Shown in pieces: positions 29,962 through 38,952 of a stretch of DNA of 62,000 nt. Position 1 is the first letter of the stretch, and every line of letters begins with the position of its first letter. The position numbers and the translations under genes were made by a program. The stretch spans positions 2,509,998-2,571,997 of the forward strand of contig RPFO01000015.1 in NCBI GenBank assembly GCA_009746045.1, in the 5' to 3' direction. This DNA is from Mesostigma viride (taxonomy: Eukaryota; Streptophyta; Mesostigmatophyceae; Mesostigmatales; Mesostigmataceae). The notes below the pieces were generated by a model that saw only the letters and a program-made list of their open reading frames with translations, was not told the DNA's origin and did not search any database.

Positions 29962-32900
29962 TTAGGTGGAGGGCAATTTCAAAATAGCCCGCCAGGCCCG
30001 AGGGGGGCAGGCGGCCATGGCCCGAAGAATAACCTCAGGCAGCTGCACCTCCAAACTGCGGTGCAAGCCCACATAATGGGCAACCGTGGAGCTGCTAAGC
30101 CAGCGCCCCCGGCCCTGGATGTCCCCCATGCTGCGACCCGCGAGGAAATCGTGAGTGGCACCTCCATGCCGCAGCCCGTGAATGGTGAAAATCTGGGCGA
30201 CCCCCAAGGCCTGACTCGCAGCCTGCCAAATGCGCCGGAATTGCGGGTAGGTGAAAGGGAACACGGCCTCCCAAGCGTGCTTACCCGCGATGCAGTGACG
30301 GAGGATGGTTTCAGACATCACATCTTCTACCACCACTGACTGAGTCTTGCCCTTAGAGGTCTTGGTAGACCTCAGCAGTAGGGCGCCCCGTTGAGCCGGC
30401 CCAAGCCGAACGTCAGGCTGGAGGCGCACATGGCCAACACGGAGGTTCAGCGCCTCCGAGATTCGCAGGTAATGGCGGAACACGATGACAACCAGCAGGC
30501 CCGCAAGGCGCTGACCTTGCATGACCATCGTGCTGGCAAGTGCAAACGCCGCCTCCCATGGAATGGGAGGAGGGGCACGGGGGGGCACAAGTGTTTTCCA
30601 CCCAGCGAGGACGCCACGGGCCAAGTCCCACCGCTTCACCATACCGGGATAATAAAGTTGCAACCCCATCAAGGCATTGACACACACTTGGCGGCTGTAC
30701 CCCCGAAAATGAGCCCAGGCGACATACGCACAAAATGTCTCCTCAAGGGTGTCAGCTCGTGACGATGACCCGTCCGCCCGCCCACCAGCCTCCCACCAAG
30801 TCAAGAGGGAATCAAGACCACGACGGTAGGCCAGCAAAGTAGCCGGCTTTACTTTCCCCTCTAGCAATGGAAGGTAGCTAACAGGTGCAGGGGGCCCCGG
30901 GTTAGGATGGATGCCTTCCGCGGTCAGGTCGCGCACCCAGCCTGCCAAGAAAGTCGCCATGGATTGGCCGCGAGAAACGCCATCGGCTGGTTGAAGTGCA
31001 CTCGGCGTCCACACCCACTGGGAACGACTCCCCGTGGCGAGGGTCAGCGCGCACAAGCGGCGGCACTGCTTGTTGAGCTTGTGGGATGAGGACCGCCCCT
31101 TAGCCAAGCAGCCCAACGCCGCGGTGGAGTCCACCAACCTCACCACCCGCTTGCCTCGGTTTGCCAAGCTGCGCGCACTCCTCTCCACGCCCTTCACTGC
31201 AGCCCGCACCTCCTTCTCGTTGATGTGCATCCCCGGATCCCGCCAACGACTCCGGACCCCAACCCGCCATTGCTGGCTAGTGATTGCTTGTTGCGCCCGC
31301 GCGCTCAGTGGCCTAGGGCCAGCGTAGGCCACCTCACTTGGTATGAGCAAAGTCGGGTACCCCCGCACCTCTCGTGCCCTCGCCAGCTCCGTCACATCGC
31401 CCGGCTCCATGGTTGCGTACACGACACCTTGCCCGTAGGTGGACGCGTCAGATGCAACCACCTCACGGGCCAAAGGTGCGCTTCGGTCAACCCTTAGCAT
31501 GGGAGCCAAGGCCAGGGCACACTCTAACTCCTCCCGCACCCCGGCCCACAGCACCCAGGATCGCTGCCCCCACCCTTGCAGGCTGATGAATTTGAAACAT
31601 TGCTGCCAAATGGACAAGCAGCTGCGGCTTAACATCTGCAGCCACAACCACCGCCCCAAGACGGCAGCCAGCCCCTCGGCCGTAGCTCGGCCTCGAGTGA
31701 GTATAGCCTGCGTGTGGGCGATCACAAGGTTGAGCTGCTTGACCGTTGGTTCCAGCACGCCGTTCCGTCGGTGCACCACCCCTAGGGCTTCTAGCTCGTC
31801 CCCTTCCAGGCTCGCCATCTTAGTCTTCTCCTTAGACGGCACAAGGTTGTTAGGGAGGTAGCCTTCCTCAATAGCGCGCGTGATGAGCTGGTTCACCGCC
31901 TCGCAGGTCCGCCCGTTGCTGGCCACCAAGTCATCAATGGTGATGGACAGCATGGGGGCAGGGGGGTTTTCCAGGTCAATCTGAAGCTCCCCGGCGCGCT
32001 CCTCCTTGTACTCGATGGCCAAGCGCAGTGGCTGGCCACACTCGTCGCGCACCAAGGTGAGCTCACCTGCGCTTGAGAGGTAGTTGACCTGGCGCCTCGG
32101 ATCCAGGGCACCGGTCATGTAGAGCACCATCTCATGGATGGCCTCCCCCAGCGCCACCGCATGGGAATGTCCCATGGCCAGCACCTTGAGCACGGGCCAC
32201 ACCTTCCGCCTGGGCCCTGCCAGACCTACGCTAGTCGACCACACACTAGGAAGCCCTTGGTAGTCCCACCACCACTCGGGCACCTCGATGGAATAGTAGT
32301 ATGACACGAGGTCGCTCTTGGCGCAGTAGCACCAGCCTTTGATGTAGACCTCCACGAGGATGCCCAGGTGGGGTAGCAGGATCTTGGGGGGGTCCACCCA
32401 CAGCAGGTTGCCCAGCTTCCTGTTGACGATGAACCGAAGCTCACCCACCCCCTTGGCCACTCCAAAGCAGCCATCCACCCACTTGGGCCGCCTCTCCCGG
32501 AACGCCACCATGCCCACGCCCGCTGCCCGGCTCATGAGCTTGCCCCATTCAGCCATGGAGCATCCCCGGCTGGGCTTGGGCACATTCCAATACTTTGCGC
32601 TCGCCACGACCGCTGGCTTGATGCAGTTCTCTTCGCTGGCATATATCTCCCGCCAGCTCGGCCGCATAGCCAACAGGTCGAGCAGCCGTGCCTTCCCCGC
32701 CACCTCCGCCTTTGGTAGACTCACCGCGTCCGCGCGCAGTTGTTCATACTTATTCTGCTTCCCATATATTGCATCAGCACCTTCTTGCTCCTGGCCTGTC
32801 GCAACGCCCCCTACGCGGCGACTGTGCCAGGTGCAGTGCCTCTTGACCCTCGCAAGGGCCTCCTCCCTCCCCTTAGAGCACGCCCCTCTAGGGTTAGGAG

Positions 32901-34137
32901 GAGGGTCTTGCCCCCCTCCCCACAGCCAATTAAGCCAACGCACTACCTTGCATTGCAGTGTGTACTCGCGGTGGCGGCGCGTGGCACGCTGTCGCCGGCG
33001 TGCCGATCTCACCCTGCCCCACGCGGTGTACGCTGGCCTAAGTGGGTATGGCAGCGGGAAAAGGGAGCGGTCCCGCTGGGATTCTATTTCCCTACTTGTT
33101 GAGCCTTGCTGAGCTTGTCCAAGAGGATGGCAGTTTGGAGAGCTGCCTTGACAGCCGGGGTGGCTGACAGTGCAGCCTCCTCCCCCAATGGCAGGAGGTG
33201 GCTGGCCACCTTCCACCCCCCCCTCCTTGCCCTCCACCTGCAGCAAGGCCGCCACCACCCTCATTAGGTACTCCATGCCCACAAGCTCCCCGGCTGCTGA
33301 GCCCAGCTCCTTGAGAAGGGTGTCCATGGCCAATGCAATGTTCATGACAATTTTCCTGTTCTCCATGTTCCGCCAATTTCCAGGCTTTACCGTCATGACC
33401 CACGACCGGATTCCCATCCCATTGTCGCTGGCGTCCTCCAACACCCCCGGCAGCACCCGCTCCGAAACCCGATATTTCACGCTCTTGGCTCGGCTTGGCA
33501 GCGCCACCCCTTTCGAGGCCTTGAAGTGGCTTCCCGCCCCCTCCATTCCTCCCAGCGCTGCCTTCAAACCTTGCATGAATTTCTCGGCTGCGACCTCCCC
33601 CTCCTCGTCCTCCTCGTCGTCCTGATTTTCGGTTTCCGGAGGTGCCCCAACGAATGTCGCCAACCTCGCCCTCATTTCCTTTCCGACAGCCCCCCCACCT
33701 GCCGAAACCTTGGCCGCGCCTTTCGGCTTGGCCATTTTTCGCTGCGCAGGTGTCGTTGGTGGCAGCGCCTGATCCTCCTCCTCGTCCGCCGCGAGATCTG
33801 CCACGGCCAGCAGTTTTGCCACCAACGTTCCGTTTGGGTCACGTGCGTCCAACACGTCGCCAACATCAACGTGATCGGCCAGCAACTGCACGACAGACTT
33901 CAGCTGGCTCGAGCTCCACGAGCTGGCGTCCGTCACCCAGTCCTCGGCACCGAAGACCTGCTCGACTGCCCCCACCGCCTCTGCGGGGCTGATGCACTTG
34001 GCGAGCAGAGTGGCGAGCTGCTTCTTTTTGGCGCTGAAGGCGACTGGCGCGTGACTGGCGGCAGCAGCCCGCGGTGTGGGCGTCCCGTCCTCCCCGCGCG
34101 CTGCCTGCCCTCCTGTAGCTTTGCGCCCCTTCGGCAT
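29962..34137 (-). CDS. K2 polyprotein: gag-like, reverse transcriptase, RNase H, 2A-like motif, tyrosine recombinase
   Basis: The frame has 1391 codons without a stop. Residues 1-300 are gag-like (helical, acidic stretch 172-182). Residues ~310-455 look unlike the rest and may be out-of-frame filler. Reverse transcriptase: motif A KSDLVSYYY (D609), motif B AMGHSHAVALGE, motif C TIDD (D735, D736). RNase H: D897, E974, D1003, and the closing PSALQPADGVSRG (D1052). DLTAEGIHPNPGP ends at P1082 and resembles a 2A ribosome-skipping or LINE-type NPGP motif. Tyrosine recombinase: R1225 (HYLRISEAL), K1259 or K1262, H1320-x-x-R1323 (IHGLRHGGATH), W1346 and Y1355 (AHYVGL). The recombinase would integrate a circular DNA copy, so no target duplication is expected. 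The start Met is the first in frame, just inside A1. Confidence 0.85.
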   Translation of the reverse strand: MPKGRKATGGQAARGEDGTPTPRAAAASHAPVAFSAKKKQLATLLAKCISPAEAVGAVEQVFGAEDWVTDASSWSSSQLKSVVQLLADHVDVGDVLDARDPNGTLVAKLLAVADLAADEEEDQALPPTTPAQRKMAKPKGAAKVSAGGGAVGKEMRARLATFVGAPPETENQDDEEDEEGEVAAEKFMQGLKAALGGMEGAGSHFKASKGVALPSRAKSVKYRVSERVLPGVLEDASDNGMGIRSWVMTVKPGNWRNMENRKIVMNIALAMDTLLKELGSAAGELVGMEYLMRVVAALLQVEGKEGGVEGGQPPPAIGGGGCTVSHPGCQGSSPNCHPLGQAQQGSTSREIESQRDRSLFPLPYPLRPAYTAWGRVRSARRRQRATRRHREYTLQCKVVRWLNWLWGGGQDPPPNPRGACSKGREEALARVKRHCTWHSRRVGGVATGQEQEGADAIYGKQNKYEQLRADAVSLPKAEVAGKARLLDLLAMRPSWREIYASEENCIKPAVVASAKYWNVPKPSRGCSMAEWGKLMSRAAGVGMVAFRERRPKWVDGCFGVAKGVGELRFIVNRKLGNLLWVDPPKILLPHLGILVEVYIKGWCYCAKSDLVSYYYSIEVPEWWWDYQGLPSVWSTSVGLAGPRRKVWPVLKVLAMGHSHAVALGEAIHEMVLYMTGALDPRRQVNYLSSAGELTLVRDECGQPLRLAIEYKEERAGELQIDLENPPAPMLSITIDDLVASNGRTCEAVNQLITRAIEEGYLPNNLVPSKEKTKMASLEGDELEALGVVHRRNGVLEPTVKQLNLVIAHTQAILTRGRATAEGLAAVLGRWLWLQMLSRSCLSIWQQCFKFISLQGWGQRSWVLWAGVREELECALALAPMLRVDRSAPLAREVVASDASTYGQGVVYATMEPGDVTELARAREVRGYPTLLIPSEVAYAGPRPLSARAQQAITSQQWRVGVRSRWRDPGMHINEKEVRAAVKGVERSARSLANRGKRVVRLVDSTAALGCLAKGRSSSHKLNKQCRRLCALTLATGSRSQWVWTPSALQPADGVSRGQSMATFLAGWVRDLTAEGIHPNPGPPAPVSYLPLLEGKVKPATLLAYRRGLDSLLTWWEAGGRADGSSSRADTLEETFCAYVAWAHFRGYSRQVCVNALMGLQLYYPGMVKRWDLARGVLAGWKTLVPPRAPPPIPWEAAFALASTMVMQGQRLAGLLVVIVFRHYLRISEALNLRVGHVRLQPDVRLGPAQRGALLLRSTKTSKGKTQSVVVEDVMSETILRHCIAGKHAWEAVFPFTYPQFRRIWQAASQALGVAQIFTIHGLRHGGATHDFLAGRSMGDIQGRGRWLSSSTVAHYVGLHRSLEVQLPEVILRAMAACPPRAWRAILKLPST

Positions 34138-34224
34138 TGCTGCTCAGGGCCAAAAATGGCTCCGACAGTACAGGTTCGTCAAACCAGAGGTTCGTTTCCC
34201 CTGGCTTGCTGTCGCCGCCCTCGT

Positions 34225-34656
34225 GAAAAGAAAAGAGGCCGACCTTAGCTAGGTGGGTTTGTTTTTGTCCTTTTTTGCGTGTCATGCGGCCTTGGCCCGG
34301 ACGGCATTTTTTCGCCACGCAAATGTTGCGTCTGAACAAATGACGCAATGTGGCGTTCTAATTGCCGGCAGCTTACGTAAGGCTGCCGGGGCTATTAGGT
34401 CACATATTGCGTGAGAAAAAGAATCTAGATCTAGTTAATCACTACGCCATGAGCCAAGAAACCTAGACCGTGGCAGGTTTATATCTCAACGTAGCTCCTG
34501 CCACCTGGCCAAGAAAAACTGGCCAAAGCTTTGGCCACGACTGATCCGGATCAGGCCGCACCGGCCTCAAAAGGTATGTCACGTGAACCCAATAACCTAG
34601 CTATAGCGGCTACCCTTCCATCTCACTATAAAGAAACTATGTTCAGAGAACCACGA
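34225..34656 (-). repeat. K2 A1 repeat (5' end of the element)
   Basis: Direct copy of 29321-29755. It should contain the promoter, because the ORF starts just downstream at 34137. Confidence 0.9.
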
Positions 34657-35299
34657 ATTTTGCACAGGCGGCCATTGCCGCCATTGTGAAAGAAACAATT
34701 GCGGATCATTGCCTGCCTAGCTTGCTTAAGGCATGGCCCGCCGACACACAAGCTGACATCATCCTAAATGAATTAACACCGGCATGCGTCACACACCGGC
34801 CTGAACAGTGCTGAAAACGCCACTACAAACAGCGTGGCCACGCACCCCCAGGCTAGTGCGTTAACCGTACAGGTAGTTGTACAAGGTTCCCAAGACTGAC
34901 AAACATAAAACGCGCCCATCGACCCCTTGGGCCGGTCCGAATCCACTTTACAATAATTAATCACGACTCACTAAATAACCCAAATCAGCCAAAGATTCGG
35001 TAAGCAACCAGCCGACCCTACAGGTCCCCACCTAACCTCAGCTGGTGCAACCAAACACGAATCTTTGCAAGTGAAGTCGTATAAAACCTACAATTAATTT
35101 TCTCGGACCGCTAATTAATAGCCACCGACCCTTATAAACAACCGGGTCATCCAAGGAAAATTCGGGCGAGCAGGAAACCCTTTGTACAAATCGAATTAGT
35201 CAGCCCATGTCGCAGACAGCCTTCCACATCCAGGCCAAGGCATGGCGGCCTTATCTTTCCCGCATGCGTTAATTAAACTATATTCAGAGAAAACCGATT

Positions 35300-35640
35300 T
35301 TTCGCGTTTTTTAGACACATTTCATGACAGTTTTCATACAAGATGTGCTCAGTTGGGGCTGGAGACTTGCAAGCATATTAAATATCATAATTGTAGACAT
35401 TGCACAAAAATTCAGGTCCGTTGTACTTCATTCATTGACAGCTCGCTACCAAATGTGAGCAAAAATGTGCGTTTTTTGCATTTCCGCCACATTTCTTGCA
35501 GTTTCCCATGCCAGATGTGCTCAGTTGAGGCTGAAAACAAGCGCGCATGTTAATCATCATCATTTCAGACATTGCACAAAACTTCAGGTCCATCAAGTGT
35601 CATGCATTGGGTTCACTGGTCCATGCAACACCTGCCAGTT
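35300..35640. repeat. Degenerate ~170-bp satellite units (right side of K3)
   Basis: This continues the array from 27180-27472. GCAAAAATGTGCG recurs at 35459, about 172 bp from the restored unit border. CAGATGTGCTCAGTTGAGGCTG and GCACAAAACTTCAGGTCC recur in the last unit. Confidence 0.65.
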
Positions 35641-36886
35641 TCCAGCCAATCACTCAACCTTGGATGCAAAGTTCTTTTGTAACGGTATGGCCAACTCCCA
35701 CCAACCGTGTTGCTAACTGTTCGGACCTTGCACAGATAATATAACACAACTTTTGTGACACATAGACAAAGATATATGAATATGAACAGTGGCTAGACAT
35801 GGCTGTACATATGTGCATATGGCCATGCTCAGGCAATTTTCAAGTAGGGGCTTGTTAGACATAAGAACTGCCAGCTGTCACGTTCACTAGCATGATCAGT
35901 TCAAACCCACAGCATGCACGGTAGTCGCAAACTCAGCTTGGCAATGTAATAATCTAATCATGCCAGGCATCTTGGCCGTCGGCATGGCTGCGATGTGTTT
36001 TGTGCGCCTTGATTCGGTAGCAGCACGTCCCTTGGCAACTGGCCCGCCTGACTAAGGTTGCCACACATGGTCCTCTGCATCACCATGGATGTCCCCATGT
36101 CCCTGTCTCTGTTATAGGGGTTCACGTTGCTGGCGATGCAGCTTCCAAGTTGGACTAGATCTCCTCAGCCAGCGCTGTGGTGCATAGCCAGACAGCTCAT
36201 ACACTGCTCAGTTGCTACCTCGAGGTTGCCGGCTTGAAATGTGCCACCAAAGGACTGCACTTGGCCGCCATCATACCTAGCATGAGGAAGCCACTGCACA
36301 ACCCCGGTGAGCCGCTTGGCCACCATATACAACAGTTGTCTTCAACAGATAGTGCAAGGCCAATGGCCTCTTCACAGGCACGTGCCTTGTGCTCATGCTC
36401 TTGCTCTGACCCTTGTCAGCATGAGATGCATGCCCTTGCATGCTTCACCATGTTTCTCCAAGCCATCCGTGACTACTTGCTTCAGCAACGTCATTCAACT
36501 CCTGCACGTCCTCAGCCAGACTGTCAAACTAGCTGGTGCCCCTTCCCTCACTTTGGTAAGGACTGCGATTCTGGCTAGCAGCTTAGCGATCGTGCGTGGT
36601 TGTGCCCGAGTTTCTGGGTGAGTGGCAGTGGCATTGGAGCAAGAGTTGTTGAGCATGTGCGTGTGTCTATCCTCTTGACAAACAACCCCTCGCACCCCTG
36701 ACATTGAGGAGTTTGGCCATGTGCCAGGCTGCCAGAATTCCGCAAACATGCATCATAGGGAAATAAAGGATGGCTGGTTGTGCACACGACATGAGAAAAC
36801 AAAACACACATACCTATCAGGAGGGCAGGCTTGGGTTGCTTCATTGGCGCTGGTTGCAGCGTGCGTAATAATAGCCCGCCATTGGC
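35641..36886. other. Native sequence of element X, no recognised gene
   Basis: Several frames of 60-130 codons exist on both strands (for example 36177-36578 plus, 36575-36844 minus), but none shows a domain. Some may be exons of a minus-strand gene running through X. Confidence 0.3.
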
Positions 36887-37318
36887 TCATCCACCCGTGC
36901 CCTTGGCAAGCACGCACAGCCTGAACTGCATGAACTGCATGGATGCGGCAGTCCAGGATGCCCTCTGCTCATCATTCAGGGGTGTGAAGGCAGCTTGGGT
37001 GCTGGCGTGTAAGGCAGCTTGGGTGCTGGCGTGCAAGACAGCTTGTGCATCAGTGTTTGCCGCCCGGCCGTGTGGCAGCACAGGTAGCTGGCCTAGCCCG
37101 GCCACTGTCCTCTCTCCGCTCTCACGCAATATGCCACCCTCTCCACAAACCATGACAGTTCTCATATGCATGCATGTCTTAAGATGCTTGTCGAAGGCAG
37201 ATGCTTTCAGCTTAGAGATGGTGGGCACGTATGCAGTGGGTGTTATGGACTCCAAGCATGTACGTGAAGCCATCAAGCATCCAAGAAAGCCACCAATTGC
37301 TTCTGGGTTTTCCATCAA
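36887..37318 (-). CDS. Open segment in element X, unrecognised
   Basis: A ~143-codon minus-strand frame has protein-like composition at its start (ENPEAIGGFLGCLMASRTC...ISKLKASAFDKHLKTCMHM) and then a 24-bp tandem repeat coding for HASTQAAL. It begins within 35 bp of the G2 insertion point, so it may continue a coding region now cut off. No function assigned. Confidence 0.25.
   Translation of the reverse strand: MMENPEAIGGFLGCLMASRTCLESITPTAYVPTISKLKASAFDKHLKTCMHMRTVMVCGEGGILRESGERTVAGLGQLPVLPHGRAANTDAQAVLHASTQAALHASTQAAFTPLNDEQRASWTAASMQFMQFRLCVLAKGTGG
36989..37044. repeat. 24-bp tandem repeat, 2.3 copies
   Basis: GGCAGCTTGGGTGCTGGCG followed by TGTAA or TGCAA, repeated at 36989 and 37013, with a partial third copy. 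It is in phase with the minus-strand frame. Confidence 0.75.
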
Positions 37319-37350
37319 TCTTCGTGGTCAACCATGTCATGCAACATTAC

Positions 37351-37903
37351 TGTTACGTCGCGTAACAATTCATTGTAGTTACGGACGTAAATTAGGTCTT
37401 TTGCCTCGGTCGTTCCTAGGTTTACGTGTAGTTCGTACTGGGACACTGTTGTCCTCGTATCAGTACTGTGGTGCATTGGATGCTTTTGGGCGTCGCGCCG
37501 CGTACTTTATTAGTGGTCCTTATCCTTTGGGTAGAATGTAGTGGACCAGCGTGCATCTGTGCAATTGTAGGCGAGGGCCAGGTCGGCCCGAGCATGCTGG
37601 ACCGTTGGTGACCATTTATGCACGTTCTACCCCTCGTGTTGGCACTCGGCGTGTGTTAAATGAATTAACACATATAGGCTTGGGTCACGGCAGTGTAGTG
37701 TGTTTCCTTCCTCTATTCCTGGAATAAACGGGTTCGGGTAAATGGTTGTATGGCGTATTACAGTAATACATACGTGAATGCATTGAGATCAGCTCCATCT
37801 CGTTCGTCTTTCGCTAGGGGTTTGAGTAGAGGAGGCCTGACTAATTTAGGTTGGGTTAGGCCAGGTAGAGGTAGAGGTGGAGGTAGAAGTTTAGGACGTA
37901 ACA
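37351..37903 (+). repeat. 5' LTR of G2
   Basis: Starts TGTTACGTCGCGTAACAATT and ends TTAGGACGTAACA. AATAAA occurs at 37721-37726. Confidence 0.92.
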
Positions 37904-38052
37904 ATGGTTCCGGAGGAACTTTCGTAGGTAGAGAACGAGACGACGGTCCTTTGTCACATACGCCTTTGCAAGAACCCTTCCGCGTCCAGGGATACGAAGA
38001 CGACACTTTCTTGACAGGTAATGGGCGGGTCGCCTTCAAGCTGGGAGAGTAG
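37750..38052 (+). CDS. Short Arg/Gly-rich leader ORF spanning the LTR border
   Basis: The 100-codon frame starts in the LTR and crosses into the leader. The product is rich in RG/RGG-type motifs (GLSRGG, RPGRGRGGGRSLGR), a composition common in RNA-binding tails. The copy in the 3' LTR is cut off after ~51 codons by the element border. It is the first ATG frame downstream of the LTR AATAAA. Whether it is translated is unknown. Confidence 0.3.
   Translation: MAYYSNTYVNALRSAPSRSSFARGLSRGGLTNLGWVRPGRGRGGGRSLGRNNGSGGTFVGRERDDGPLSHTPLQEPFRVQGYEDDTFLTGNGRVAFKLGE
37905..37922 (+). promoter_or_regulatory. Primer binding site of G2
   Basis: TGGTTCCGGAGGAACTTT begins one base after the LTR. The first three bases match the CCA end of a tRNA. 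G3 has the related TGGAATCGGAGG at the same position. Confidence 0.6.
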
Positions 38053-38435
38053 TGCTGCCCGGTTCGGGACACGCTCTGCCTAGATGCTAGACCTGCTCGT
38101 AGCGGAAAAACCCTTTCATAGATAGCTCCTTCGCCTTGCTAGATAGCTCCTTCGCTTTGTTTTCCTGCGCATGGTTGCTTCCTGTCGTAGATAGAGGATA
38201 ATTGTTTGGTTCGGCAACAGTGAGACGAGTAGCGTCGTGGTAGACTATACCTTTTCCCTTCGTGCTGCTGTTTTATTAGACGGCCGCACCCGCAGAGAGA
38301 CTGGTCGCTGATTTTAGGACGAGCGCTGGACTATTGCCGCCCTCGTGCTGCTTTCGGTGCTCCAGATCACCCAGATAAGTCGCCTACTCCTCCAACTGCT
38401 AGCGTGACGTCACAAGACCCACCAGGTGCGTTACC

Positions 38436-38828
38436 ATGAGCCAGCGTCGTGCTTTTACTGCTCCTTCCCATTCTTCCAGCGATAATAGCTTAGCCAAATA
38501 TTACGTAGTTATTACCCCTCAATGGTCCGCCATTTTCCTTTCTTGGTCAGATGCTAGGAAGATAGTGCAAAACCGTACATATAACGTAGTTAGGTATAAG
38601 AAATTTGTGACCTTTGAAGAAGCTCAGCAGTTCCTGATAGACCATAGTGAATCAGATTTAGGCCTACATGTACGTTCTATTCCTCATGGTCGTCCTCCCG
38701 TAGAAGCTCTAGTTTTTGCTACCCCTCCTTCTTCTCCCCCTAGGCGGGCTACATCCTCATCTAGCTCAGATACTCCTCTCACCTTAGAGTTTGGTTCCCT
38801 ATCCATTACTGTGGTTAAAAAGGATTGA
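38436..38828 (+). CDS. G2 ORF0: RNase H hybrid-binding (viroplasmin-type) domain protein
   Basis: The 130-residue product matches the N-terminal hybrid-binding domain of RNase H1, also known as the caulimovirus viroplasmin domain: KYYVVITPQ (21-29), IFLSWSDARKIVQN (33-46), and VVRYKKFVTFEEAQQFL (51-67) with the W-x(n)-V and YKKF-x(n)-EEA pattern. In RNase H1 this fold binds RNA/DNA hybrids. It stands alone here, about 125 bp upstream of gag, with a Ser/Pro-rich tail. It could coat or protect reverse-transcription intermediates; that role is inferred. The frame is intact although the rest of G2 is broken. Confidence 0.7.
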   Translation: MSQRRAFTAPSHSSSDNSLAKYYVVITPQWSAIFLSWSDARKIVQNRTYNVVRYKKFVTFEEAQQFLIDHSESDLGLHVRSIPHGRPPVEALVFATPPSSPPRRATSSSSSDTPLTLEFGSLSITVVKKD

Positions 38829-38952
38829 CTTTAATTGTTTTCTTTGCTTAAGACATTCAAGGTTTTTCCTTTTGCCTTTATTGCTTCAATTTAAATTCCT
38901 ATTCCTTTCTTAAGGCAACGTTTGTTGTTTTCTTTCCTTTAATTAATTAAAC

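Larger units (their letters stand above)
29158..34656 (-). mobile_element. K2: autonomous DIRS-order retrotransposon (PAT/kangaroo-type)
   Basis: On the minus strand the order is A1 (34656-34225), one long ORF (34137-29962), B1 (29889-29752), A2 (29755-29321), B2 (29295-29158). That split direct repeat layout, plus reverse transcriptase, RNase H and a tyrosine recombinase in one element, defines the PAT/kangaroo branch of DIRS. There is no DDE integrase and no LTR. K2 is inserted in the internal region of K3 with only 1-3 nt shared at the borders. The near-identity of its repeat pairs (by eye only a few differences over ~430 bp) suggests a young copy. Confidence 0.85.
27473..35299 (-). mobile_element. 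K3: non-autonomous split-direct-repeat DIRS element, interrupted by K2
   Basis: The order is B2 (27473-27601), A2 (27617-28228), B1 (28227-28355), internal (28356-29157, resumed at 34657-34687) and A1 (34688-35299). The 612-bp A copies are almost identical. The A end reads TTCAGAGAAAACCGATT. No reverse transcriptase or recombinase remains once K2 is removed. K3 sits within a satellite unit; joining 27472 to 35300 restores the GCAAAAATGTGCGTTTTT context of the neighbouring unit at 35459. Confidence 0.75.

Noticed and set aside
31034-34248. Plus-strand open frames of 90-250 codons opposite the K2 polyprotein
   Set aside because: Shadows of a GC-rich coding strand. The minus-strand frame carries all enzyme motifs.
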